Below, one piece after another: positions 50,820 through 59,051 of a stretch of DNA of 64,000 nucleotides. This DNA comes from Candidatus Gastranaerophilales bacterium (lineage in GTDB: Bacteria > Cyanobacteriota > Vampirovibrionia > Gastranaerophilales > Gastranaerophilaceae), in the NCBI GenBank assembly GCA_910587375.1, contig CAJULR010000022.1, forward strand, positions 1 through 64,000, given 5' to 3'. Each line of letters begins with the position of its first letter. The first letter of the stretch is position 1. Below the pieces are notes generated by a model. The model made no database searches and had not been told where the DNA came from. It saw only the letters and a program-made list of their open reading frames with translations. The position numbers and the translations under genes are program-made.

Positions 50820-51290
50820 ATGAAAATTATTAAATATGATAAAAAATATAAACAAAGTTTTATTGATTTCAACACAGACTGGATTGTTGAAAATTTTGGC
50901 TTTCTTGAAGAAAACGACATAAATTCGTTCAACAGTATCGAAGAAAATATTTCAAAAGGCGGAATGATATTTTTTGCGCTTGAAGATGAAAATTGTCTTG
51001 CCTGTTGTATGGCTGTGCCCTTGGAAGATGAGGCCTGGGAAATTTGCAAACTGGGTTCAAATAAAAACCTTCCGCACAAGGGCGCCGGAAGCGCTGTTTT
51101 TAAGGCCTGCATGGATTATGCAACAGAAAACGGGGCTAAAAAACTCTGTATTATTTCAAATTCAAAGCTAAAGGCAGCTCTTCATATTTATGAAAAATAT
51201 GGCTTTAAAGAGATGAAACTCAATGATTATCATTATGAAAGAGGCAACATTGCTTTTGAATATAATGTTCCTGAAAAAATAGCAAGGTAA
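50820..51290 (+). CDS. GNAT-family N-acetyltransferase (156 aa)
   Basis: GNAT fold: the acetyl-CoA loop is KNLPHKGAGSAVFKACMDYA (Q/RxxGxG/A variant HKGAGS), preceded by EAWEICKLGSN and followed by LCIISNSKLKAALHIYEKYG, FKEM. It transfers an acetyl group to an unknown amine. It starts 3 nt after the cupin stop in the same operon and is followed by a strong terminator at 51316. Confidence 0.92.
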   Translation: MKIIKYDKKYKQSFIDFNTDWIVENFGFLEENDINSFNSIEENISKGGMIFFALEDENCLACCMAVPLEDEAWEICKLGSNKNLPHKGAGSAVFKACMDYATENGAKKLCIISNSKLKAALHIYEKYGFKEMKLNDYHYERGNIAFEYNVPEKIAR

Positions 51291-51315
51291 CAAAAATAAA
51301 TTTATCATTCAAATA

Positions 51316-51352
51316 AAAACTCCGCTAAGCATAAACAAAAGCGGAGTTTTTT
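51316..51352. terminator. Terminator after the MarR operon
   Basis: Stem AAAACTCCGCT (51316-51326) / AGCGGAGTTTT (51340-51350) followed by Ts on both strands; it serves the plus operon and probably the convergent MFS gene. Confidence 0.85.
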
Positions 51353-51421
51353 AATTTTTCAAGCCTTGAAACACAGACTTCCCGGGTTTTAAATTATAAC
51401 CTTAAAAGTCCGATTAAAGCC

Positions 51422-52789
51422 CTATGAAGGCTTTTTCTCATTCACAAAACCTGCTGTTATTGCAGCAAGGATAAGCATTAGGGCGCCCACAAGGAAAGCA
51501 TGTTCCCAATGGTTATTTAATAAGCCGTTTTCCATTGTAAACCTTGCCTTATCGATATACCAAGCAAGCAATGTGCATACAAGAACCTGCGGAGCTGCGA
51601 TGAATATGTTGAATATACCCATAACAGAGCCTTCCGTGCCGGACTTTATGTATTTTGAAAGCATTGCAAAAGGAAGGGCCAAAGTGCTTGCCCAGCCGAT
51701 ACCTGCAAGTGCCATAGCACTCATAACAGAAATTTTGTTCGGTAAAAACGCCATTAAAATGTAGGCTAAAGCCATACTTGATAACGCGATAATGTGAACA
51801 AATTTGTTTCCTCTGCGCTCTGCCCATTTTCCGATAGGAATTGCAACAAGGAAGCAAACAAGGTTAAACACTGCAAAACAGATTGATGAAAAATACTGTC
51901 CTGCAACCATTTGATCTGCATAAATTTCTTTTACGTTTCCGCCGATGTTTAAATCAGGTACGCCAAACACGGTGTGCACGGCATATTGCGTGAAGAAAAT
52001 CATCATACTCATAAGGCCAATCCAGCTGAAGAATTGCATTGTGCAGATTTTTCCAACTTCAGGAGAAATCTTAAAGAAATCTTTAACATTTTGAACAAAT
52101 GAAGTTTTTTCTTCCTCTTTTGCAGCTTCTTTTGCCTCTGCTTTAATTTTTCTTTCTTTTATTGTCATGCAAGTCCAGGTCATAGCAAGGAAGAAAGCAA
52201 GCCCTGCCATTGTAAACTGTGCATTTGTGCTCATATCATACCCAAAAGCATATTTTAAGAAAGGTGCTGTGCCTGCCGCAATAACAGAGCCAAGGCCGAT
52301 TGCAAAGCTTAAGTATGAATTTGCAAGAGCGTGCTGTTCTTTTGGAATATTATCCGGGATGAGCGCTCTGTACGGGCCTTGCGCCGCGTTAACACAAGCG
52401 TCGATTACCCAAATCATAATGGCCGCAATTAAAAGCCCAAGCCAAACAGGGGCAGATTCCCCAAAAAGTGCCGCAATGTCGCCGCTTCTTGGAAGCAAGA
52501 ATAAGCCTATGGCGGCTAAAATTGCCCCGCCCATTAAGTATGGAACGCGCCTTCCAAAGGGCGTTTGGGTTGCGTCTGATAGTGCGCCTATAATTGGCTG
52601 TACAACAATCCCTGTAACAGGGCCTGCAAGCCATATAAGCCCGAAAATTAAAGGGCTTGCGCCGAGAGCTTCAGTAACAGGGCCTGAGAGGATAATTCTC
52701 ATCTGCCAAGCAAATTGAAGCCCGAAAAATCCTAAACAAAAATTCAGAAGCTGTGCTGTCGTGAATTTTTTCATCTCTTCGTTTGCCAT
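51422..52789 (-). CDS. MFS transporter, SLC45/GPH-like sugar carrier (455 aa)
   Basis: Twelve membrane helices; the N-terminal FGLQFAWQMRIILSGPVTEA and the loop QPIIGALSDATQTPFGRRVP are typical of the sugar-transporting SLC45/GPH-type branch (D..S...GRR motif). A long central loop (about residues 210-235) is Lys/Glu-rich. It probably imports a disaccharide or related sugar with H+ or Na+; the substrate is not determined. AGGAGG lies 7 nt before the ATG. There is no neighbouring glycoside hydrolase. Confidence 0.88.
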   Translation of the reverse strand: MANEEMKKFTTAQLLNFCLGFFGLQFAWQMRIILSGPVTEALGASPLIFGLIWLAGPVTGIVVQPIIGALSDATQTPFGRRVPYLMGGAILAAIGLFLLPRSGDIAALFGESAPVWLGLLIAAIMIWVIDACVNAAQGPYRALIPDNIPKEQHALANSYLSFAIGLGSVIAAGTAPFLKYAFGYDMSTNAQFTMAGLAFFLAMTWTCMTIKERKIKAEAKEAAKEEEKTSFVQNVKDFFKISPEVGKICTMQFFSWIGLMSMMIFFTQYAVHTVFGVPDLNIGGNVKEIYADQMVAGQYFSSICFAVFNLVCFLVAIPIGKWAERRGNKFVHIIALSSMALAYILMAFLPNKISVMSAMALAGIGWASTLALPFAMLSKYIKSGTEGSVMGIFNIFIAAPQVLVCTLLAWYIDKARFTMENGLLNNHWEHAFLVGALMLILAAITAGFVNEKKPS

Positions 52790-52998
52790 TAAAACCTCCT
52801 AACAAAACTTGTCTTAATTGTACCTTAAACCGAAGAAAAAGTCATATAGTTTAAAAGAACCGTTTTATCGGAAGAAAAATTTAACCGTTAGGCCTGCAGG
52901 TCAGGTTTTAATATGGACATTGTTTAAGCCGCTTGTCTTAATAAAAATTTCTGATACACTTTGAATTATGTATGGAATGGGTGTAGGATAGGGGTGTG

Positions 52999-53631
52999 AT
53001 GAATTTATATTTTATAGCAAGTTATATTCAACATAGTGGAGATTATTTGGGCGAAAATCCACAGTATGTTTATTTTAACGGTAGTTTGGTTAATTTTACA
53101 GGCGCAACTTTGTTATTGACTCTGATTTTCGGTGTGCTTGGCATTTTAATATGCATTCTTGTTTCAAGTGTGCTACATAAAACACTTATGAATAAAATTA
53201 CAAAAGAATACCCTTTGGATAAAATCATATGCAAGTTCCATCCAACCATTACAACCGCTTTGCCTGCAGAATTTTTTTGTGGTGGTTTTATTGGTGGATA
53301 TATAATTCCACTACTTCTTTTTAGTGAAATAATCCATGTGGATATGGTAACAAGAGAAAATTTAATACTTTATATACTTTTTGGAGCAGCAGCCCTAATG
53401 GGCTGCATATTATTTGGAAGCTATACTCTTGTTTTAACAAATAAAAGAATAATAGGGGTATCTTACGGTGGACTCATCAAAAACACTTTATGCGCTTCTG
53501 AAGACATAAAGACTATACAAAAAACTTTTGGTGGCTGGGAAATTGTACTTAAGAGTGGGGACATTTTACCCTTAAGGTGCCATCCAAAAGCAAAGAAATT
53601 TTATGAAAAACTTAAGGATTGGAGTCCGTAG
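52999..53631 (+). CDS. Membrane protein with PH-like C-terminal domain (210 aa)
   Basis: Three or four membrane helices occupy residues 30-145 (LLLTLIFGVLGILICILVSS; FFCGGFIGGYIIPLLLFSEI; ILYILFGAAALMGCILFGSY). The last 65 residues (LVLTNKRIIGVSYGGLIKNT, then GGWEIVLKSGDILPLRCHPK) look like a bacterial PH domain of the YdbS/DUF304 kind. The start at 52999 is preferred to the GTG at 52996. It is lower in GC than its neighbours. R3 follows 3 nt after the stop. Confidence 0.75.
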   Translation: MNLYFIASYIQHSGDYLGENPQYVYFNGSLVNFTGATLLLTLIFGVLGILICILVSSVLHKTLMNKITKEYPLDKIICKFHPTITTALPAEFFCGGFIGGYIIPLLLFSEIIHVDMVTRENLILYILFGAAALMGCILFGSYTLVLTNKRIIGVSYGGLIKNTLCASEDIKTIQKTFGGWEIVLKSGDILPLRCHPKAKKFYEKLKDWSP

Positions 53632-53634
53632 CTC

Positions 53635-53656
53635 GTAGGTTGGGTTTTAACCCAAC
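53635..53656. repeat. Palindromic repeat R3
   Basis: GTAGGTTGGGTTTTAACCCA continues with AC, directly after the stop codon of the preceding gene; it is identical in core to the leader copy at 34557-34578. Confidence 0.85.
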
Positions 53657-53702
53657 ACCATTAAACTTGCAACAAAACATCCTGTGATGAAATGCCTGCA
53701 AA

Positions 53703-56057
53703 TTACCCTTCAAGCTGGCTTTTCATATTCCAAATTCCGCAAGGGCAAACCCCTGCGCAAATTCCGCAGCCAATACATTTTTTCTCATCCGAAACGTATG
53801 CAAAGCTTGTCGTGCCGTCGGGGTTTGTAAATTCAACCCTCTCGATTGCTCCTCTTGGGCAGGATGTAAGGCACATTTTGCAATCTCTGCAGCCGGCGCA
53901 GCTTAAACACCTGTTCTTTTCATCTAAAGTGTCAAGGGCGCAGATTTCACTTTTTCTTAACGTTTTGTAATAAACATCTTTTACTTCGTGCGGTTTTATT
54001 TTATTAACGCTCTCTTCCTTGCGGAGCGGCTTTCCGGTTAATAACCTGTTGATATTCCGCGCAGCGCTTCTGCCTTGGCCTATGCCGTCGCAGAAAAGCC
54101 CCTGTCTGATTGAATCTCCGGCAAAGAAAACATTCTCCGCTTTTGTGCTTTGGTTAAATTCATTCAACAAAGGCTGGTGCCTTTCGTTTAAAAACCCTTC
54201 CGGCACAAAGCTTAAATCGGTTCTATCGCCGATTGCAATAATTACGCTGTCTGCTTTTAAAAGTCTGCCGTCTGTTAAATATACGCCTTCCTCGGTCACT
54301 TTTTCAGTAAAGCAAGGATGCATTATTTTTGCGCCCAAAGCGCGTGCTGCCTCAATTTCCTTTTCAAAGGCCGCCGGTTTTTGGATGTCAATTGCGGTCA
54401 CCTGTTTTGCGCCCACTTTGTATGCGCCTAAAACCACGTCCATTGCTGCGTTTCCGGCCCCTATAACAACAACGTTATTTCCAACAGAGAATTTATTTCC
54501 CTTGTTAATTTCTTTTAGAAAATCAAGCCCTTTTATAATTCTTTCTTTTCCTTCAACAGGCAATACAAAAGGATTTTGGGCGCCGACAGCCACAACAACC
54601 GCATCATAATCATCCGCTATGCGTTCAAATTCATCCTTGTCGATGTTATAGGATGTGTGAATTTTGCTTTTTGAATCTTCGATTGCACTTTTTAAAATTT
54701 CCAATTCAATGTTTAAAATGCCCTGGTTAAGCCTTTCTTCCGGGATTACCTGTCTTAATTTTCCGCCGATTTCAACATCTTTTTCAAAAATTTCAACCTT
54801 ATATCCAAGGCGCAATAAATTCCAGGCGCAAGAGAGCCCTGAAACCCCGCCGCCAATTATTGCAACGGTTTTGTCTTTGGTTTGTGTAAATTCGCCAAGG
54901 TCAATGTTTTCAAAAGATTTGACCCCAAGCTCTGCAACCTTAATTTCTTCATCCACGGCTTTTCTTGAACATGTTTGCATACAAAGGTTTGGGCAAACCT
55001 GGCCGCAAACAGACCCCGGGAACGGAGAATATTGATATACAAGGTTTAGAGCCTCTTGAAGCCTTCCTTCCCTTAAAAGCGCCAGGCGTTTTTGGGTTGG
55101 AATTGAAACAGGGCAGTCAAATTCACAAGGGGGCGTTTTTGAATTGTTGTCCCAGGAAGGCACGCGGAGCCTGTTTTCGCCTGTGTTTATAAGGCCTGTA
55201 ATTTCATTATCAGAACCGAAAAATTCAGAGAATATCCCGTCTTTTACCCATTTTTGCTTGCGAAATTCGCTTATGGTAAGCTCCGGCACGAATTTTTTCT
55301 TATCATAAGGCTTTGCAAGGATTTTTTGCCATTTTGAAAAATCCGTCAATTCCTCATAAATTTCAGGTCTTTCAATTTCTGCTAAAAACGTTTTTAAGCC
55401 GGAGGTTAAAAAGCTCTTATCTTCTTCATTTAAGGGGTAAATATCAACATCGGATGTCAACCCTTCAACGTTTCCCCGAACATAAACAACTCCGCCTACC
55501 ATACCGCAGCAAGAGCGGTTTGAGAGCACTGATTTTAAATCTTCACATTCATATCCGCAAACAACGGCTTTTCCGCCGCCCATAAATTCAAAACTGAAAG
55601 AGCCCGTATTTTTTAACACCCAAAATTCAGGTTCTTCAAACTTTGGGTCGTGCTTCATTAAGGCGCCGGAGCGGGTTCCGACACGGCCCGCAACATAAAT
55701 TTTGCCGCCCGCACAACAGTGCGCGGTTGTATCCCCGCCATCGCCCAGCACTGTAATTTCAGCCCCTGCATTTAACCAGCCCACATCCGCAGGCGCAGAG
55801 CCGTGAACGATGATTTTTGTTCCGACCATCCCCATAGAACCGACTCTTTGGCCCGGGTTTGTGACATGAAACACAAGCGGTGCACCGTCTTTGGACTTAT
55901 TTTTTGACCAAAGCGGCCCCCCGATGTCGTGTTGGCCGGAGGCTAAAATTTTAAATTCGTTAAACCCAAGGTTAATCTTATCGTAGATTAAATCCAGAAG
56001 TTCCCTCGTAGAGAGCCTTTTATTATCTTGTAAACTGTCGATTATGGTTACGTTCAT
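53703..56057 (-). CDS. Glutamate synthase GXGXG domain fused to GltD-like reductase and ferredoxin (784 aa)
   Basis: Residues 1-240 are the GXGXG beta-helix domain of the glutamate synthase large subunit (DGGDTTAHCCAGGKIYVAGR, MGGGKAVVCGYE). Residues about 280-690 are a GltD-type FAD/NAD(P) oxidoreductase with an N-terminal Cys block (CEFDCPVSIPTQKRL, GQVCPNLCMQTCSRKA), FAD motif AIIGGGVSGLSCAWNLLRLG and NAD(P) motif VVIGAGNAAMDVVLG. The last 75 residues carry two ferredoxin clusters (CAGCRDCKMCLTSCPRGA, CIGCGICAGVCPCGIW). The start at 56057 (MNVTIID) has AGGA 7 nt upstream; the longer frame to 56108 does not. It is the third gene of the split glutamate synthase operon. Confidence 0.9.
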   Translation of the reverse strand: MNVTIIDSLQDNKRLSTRELLDLIYDKINLGFNEFKILASGQHDIGGPLWSKNKSKDGAPLVFHVTNPGQRVGSMGMVGTKIIVHGSAPADVGWLNAGAEITVLGDGGDTTAHCCAGGKIYVAGRVGTRSGALMKHDPKFEEPEFWVLKNTGSFSFEFMGGGKAVVCGYECEDLKSVLSNRSCCGMVGGVVYVRGNVEGLTSDVDIYPLNEEDKSFLTSGLKTFLAEIERPEIYEELTDFSKWQKILAKPYDKKKFVPELTISEFRKQKWVKDGIFSEFFGSDNEITGLINTGENRLRVPSWDNNSKTPPCEFDCPVSIPTQKRLALLREGRLQEALNLVYQYSPFPGSVCGQVCPNLCMQTCSRKAVDEEIKVAELGVKSFENIDLGEFTQTKDKTVAIIGGGVSGLSCAWNLLRLGYKVEIFEKDVEIGGKLRQVIPEERLNQGILNIELEILKSAIEDSKSKIHTSYNIDKDEFERIADDYDAVVVAVGAQNPFVLPVEGKERIIKGLDFLKEINKGNKFSVGNNVVVIGAGNAAMDVVLGAYKVGAKQVTAIDIQKPAAFEKEIEAARALGAKIMHPCFTEKVTEEGVYLTDGRLLKADSVIIAIGDRTDLSFVPEGFLNERHQPLLNEFNQSTKAENVFFAGDSIRQGLFCDGIGQGRSAARNINRLLTGKPLRKEESVNKIKPHEVKDVYYKTLRKSEICALDTLDEKNRCLSCAGCRDCKMCLTSCPRGAIERVEFTNPDGTTSFAYVSDEKKCIGCGICAGVCPCGIWNMKSQLEG

Positions 56058-56215
56058 ATATTTTTCCTGTTTCTTTTTTTGGAGTTGTTTTGAGCTGCTG
56101 TCGGTCATCCTGTGCCCGTTTGACTACTTTTGCTAAATCTTTAATTTTGTGCAAAATGTCCGGTTTTTTAGCAGAATCTCAGGATTTTGCAAAATCCTGT
56201 TTTTATAACGAAATC

Positions 56216-57859
56216 CTAGCACACATGCTGAATTCCAAGCCTTTCTGCCACGTTTTTATCCACTGTTACAAGCGCGTCAGACCTTCCGACTGGCAAGCTG
56301 GAGTTTCCGATAGGCGCCATAAGCTTTTTCAGCTCTGTGTGGGTTGCAAGGAAATAATTTACAATGTTTTGCGCAACTTTATCCACATCAAGCCTTTTCA
56401 TTAATATTGGGTGCTGTGTTGTAAGCCCTGCGGGGCAAAGGCCCGTATTGCAAGCGTTACATTTCCCCCAATCATTTCCGAGGCACCCTGCAATTTGAAG
56501 CATTAAACGGCCCGTAAATACGCCGTTTGCGCCAAGGCATATCATCTTAAACGCGTCTGCTGCAAGGTTTCCGTTCATTCCTAAACCTCCTGCGGCCCAA
56601 AGCGGTATCTGTCCTTGTTTTCCCTGGTGTACAGCTGCGTTGTAGCAGTCGCGAAGTCTGGAAACTATCGGATGGCCTGTATGGTCTAATGATGTTTCGT
56701 GTGCAGCGCCCGTGCCGCCTGCAATACCGTCTAAGAAGAAGCCGCCAACGATGTCATACGGGTCACGAAGCAGGTTGTTATATACTGAAACAGATGTAAC
56801 AGAGGCTGCAACCTTAATTGCCACGGGCACTTTAAATTTAAACGCCGCATTCATTGAAAGGAACATTTTTTGAACAGATTCTTCAATTGAATAAAGTCCC
56901 TGATGATTAGGCGGAGAGAGCAAATCAGACTTTGGAACCCCTCTGATTTCCTGGATGTGTTTTTCAACCTTCTTAGAAAGCAAAAGCCCGCCGTCGCCTG
57001 GTTTTGCGCCCTGTCCGATTTTAATCAAAATCCCCGCAGGGTCTTCTATCATATCAGGCATTGAATTTATAATTCTGTTCCAGCCAAAATGTCCTGAGGC
57101 TATCTGTAAAATCATATATTTCAAGTATTTTGACTTCAAAAGTTTCTCCGGAACTCCGCCTTCCCCTGTGCACATGCGGATTGGCAGGTTATGAACTTCG
57201 TTTAAATAAGCAACAGCAATGCAAATCGCTTCCCAAAGCCTTGGAGATAGCGCGCCTATTGACATATCGCCTATAATAATAGGGTAAATCCAGCGTGTAG
57301 TCGGGATTTTCTTATCGATTTTTAAATTTCCCGTTTCATCTACGCTAAAAGGCAGGTTTTCAGGCGGAAGCACACGCCCGAAAGGCGCCAAGAGTTCGAA
57401 AGTGTGACGTAGAGCGTCTAAAGACGGGTCTGTCATTTGTGAAATTCTTCCGATTTTAATTTTATCAAGGGTTCTGCCTTCAGTGTGAAGGTTTGTCCTG
57501 CCGCCTCTTTTGGGGGATTCAGCGTTTAGGGCTCTGTATTTTACATTTACTCTGTTTTTGTCGTTAAACACAGGTTTTATCGCTTCATTCGGGCAAACTT
57601 TTGCGCAAAGTTCGCACCCTACGCAGTTTTTAGAGTTCGTTACAATCTGTTTTATAACAGGAACAATAGTTTCAGACACTTGGGGGGTTGGGAAATCTCC
57701 TGAAGATGTCACTTTTCTTCTTTTTTGAACATCGGCCTTAATTGCTCCCATTGTGCATACGGCAAGGCATTTGCCACAAAGGGTGCATTTATCCTGATTG
57801 TGCTCAATCTGCCATTTTAGGTCAGACTTTGAAATGCCTGTTATATCTACTGTTTCCAT
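56216..57859 (-). CDS. Glutamate synthase FMN-binding central subunit with ferredoxin domain (547 aa)
   Basis: The N-terminus has two 4Fe-4S motifs (CTLCGKCLAVCTMGAIKA, CVGCELCAKVCPNEAIKP). Then comes the FMN TIM-barrel of glutamate synthase: GEGGVPEKLLKSKYLKYMIL, IKIGQGAKPGDGGLL, GGTGAAHETSLDHTGHPIV, and the 3Fe-4S-type Cys block CLGNDWGKCNACNTGLCPAG. It reduces 2-iminoglutarate to glutamate. It overlaps the glutaminase-subunit gene by 13 nt. This domain split is the archaeal-type organisation (family knowledge). Confidence 0.93.
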   Translation of the reverse strand: METVDITGISKSDLKWQIEHNQDKCTLCGKCLAVCTMGAIKADVQKRRKVTSSGDFPTPQVSETIVPVIKQIVTNSKNCVGCELCAKVCPNEAIKPVFNDKNRVNVKYRALNAESPKRGGRTNLHTEGRTLDKIKIGRISQMTDPSLDALRHTFELLAPFGRVLPPENLPFSVDETGNLKIDKKIPTTRWIYPIIIGDMSIGALSPRLWEAICIAVAYLNEVHNLPIRMCTGEGGVPEKLLKSKYLKYMILQIASGHFGWNRIINSMPDMIEDPAGILIKIGQGAKPGDGGLLLSKKVEKHIQEIRGVPKSDLLSPPNHQGLYSIEESVQKMFLSMNAAFKFKVPVAIKVAASVTSVSVYNNLLRDPYDIVGGFFLDGIAGGTGAAHETSLDHTGHPIVSRLRDCYNAAVHQGKQGQIPLWAAGGLGMNGNLAADAFKMICLGANGVFTGRLMLQIAGCLGNDWGKCNACNTGLCPAGLTTQHPILMKRLDVDKVAQNIVNYFLATHTELKKLMAPIGNSSLPVGRSDALVTVDKNVAERLGIQHVC

Positions 57860-58956
57860 CTTTCAATCCTTAAATTGTTATCAATAATAACGGTTTCTCT
57901 TTCGTTCGGGTAAATGTCACTTGCAGCGTCCCTGTTCGGTAAAACTTCGTTTATGCCGCAAACTTCACTTGTTACGATTACGGTTTTTTCGTCCCTTCCG
58001 ATTACAACCGGGCGAAGCTTTTTAGAATCGCAGGTGACTAACATTGTGCCATCCGGAGCCACGCCTATGATTGTGTTTGGGCCGTTTATCTCTAAATGTG
58101 CCAAAGAAGCCTTGATTCTGAGCAAAATTTCTCTGTCTTCCCTTCTTAATATTTCTTCATATTCGAGGGGTGTAATTACGTGTTTAAAATATTTCAAGGG
58201 CCATTTTAAAATTTTATTTACATAATGCAGCGTATACAAAAAGCACTGAGAATCAGACTCAAAGCCTATATAGCCTTTAAATAAATTTTTCTGAAAGAGC
58301 TTATTCTTTTCATAGAAAGTGTTTTCGCCATTTGCAAGCACCGTATATCCCTGTAAAAAGAACGGGTGAGCGGCATAGCGGACAATGTCATAATTTGTAT
58401 TTTGGCGACATTGAACGGTTATAATTTTTGAAACAAAATCGCTGTTTTCCTTGTCCAGGTTGAAATATGTGCCAATGTCTTTCGGGTTTCCAATTTCTTT
58501 TAACATCAAAGTATCAGGCCAAAATGAGTATACATAGCCATTATCGCCATCTTCAAGAGCTTCTCTTAATTTTAGCCTTGTTTCAAGCAAAAGCTCCTCT
58601 TTTTCCTCTGCTGTAGCGTATTTATACATTTTCGGGTAGTTAAAAACCTCAAAAACATAGTTTGGCATAGGGCAAATATTCAGGTTTTTCGCGGTTTTGT
58701 TAATGTCCGGGGTCCACTGCATAAGCCTTACAAACCCTGCCTGGTGCAGAATATCCTCTGCAATCCTTATTCCCATATCGGTGCATGCCATTGAAAGAAC
58801 CGGCAAATCCTTGTAGGGCTCGAATATTCCGCCTAAATCCTGCATTACAAAAGCAAAGCCCGAATTATCATGGCCTTTTTGCTGAGAGCGCATAAGTTCA
58901 AGGGTTTTCGCCGGATGGAAATATTCGCTCGATTTAATTGCCCCGATACGGCACAT
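57847..58956 (-). CDS. Glutamate synthase class II glutamine amidotransferase subunit (369 aa)
   Basis: Starts MCRIGAIKSSEYFHPAKTLE; Cys2 becomes the N-terminal nucleophile that hydrolyses glutamine to ammonia. The QQKGHDNSGFAFVMQD, FEVFNYPKMYK and QCRQNTNYDIVRYAAHPFFL segments fit the GlxB/GATase II domain of split glutamate synthases. It is the first gene of the operon with the FMN and GXGXG-GltD genes; together they would convert glutamine plus 2-oxoglutarate to two glutamates. Confidence 0.9.
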   Translation of the reverse strand: MCRIGAIKSSEYFHPAKTLELMRSQQKGHDNSGFAFVMQDLGGIFEPYKDLPVLSMACTDMGIRIAEDILHQAGFVRLMQWTPDINKTAKNLNICPMPNYVFEVFNYPKMYKYATAEEKEELLLETRLKLREALEDGDNGYVYSFWPDTLMLKEIGNPKDIGTYFNLDKENSDFVSKIITVQCRQNTNYDIVRYAAHPFFLQGYTVLANGENTFYEKNKLFQKNLFKGYIGFESDSQCFLYTLHYVNKILKWPLKYFKHVITPLEYEEILRREDREILLRIKASLAHLEINGPNTIIGVAPDGTMLVTCDSKKLRPVVIGRDEKTVIVTSEVCGINEVLPNRDAASDIYPNERETVIIDNNLRIERWKQ

Positions 58957-59051
58957 ATTTTACCTCACTCATTAAATTGAAAACTTGCGCCACCAAAAGA
59001 TGTGCGCACAAAATAATCTACCATAAAAATTATTTGTAGTAAAATTGATTT

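Noticed and set aside
53692..55585. Several plus-strand ORFs across the GXGXG-GltD gene
   Set aside because: They are antisense shadows of a strongly conserved multi-domain protein.
56181..56200. Perfect palindrome CAGGATTTTGCAAAATCCTG as a terminator
   Set aside because: It lies downstream of a minus-strand gene but its T run is on the plus side, where no gene ends; possibly chance or a binding site, not assigned.
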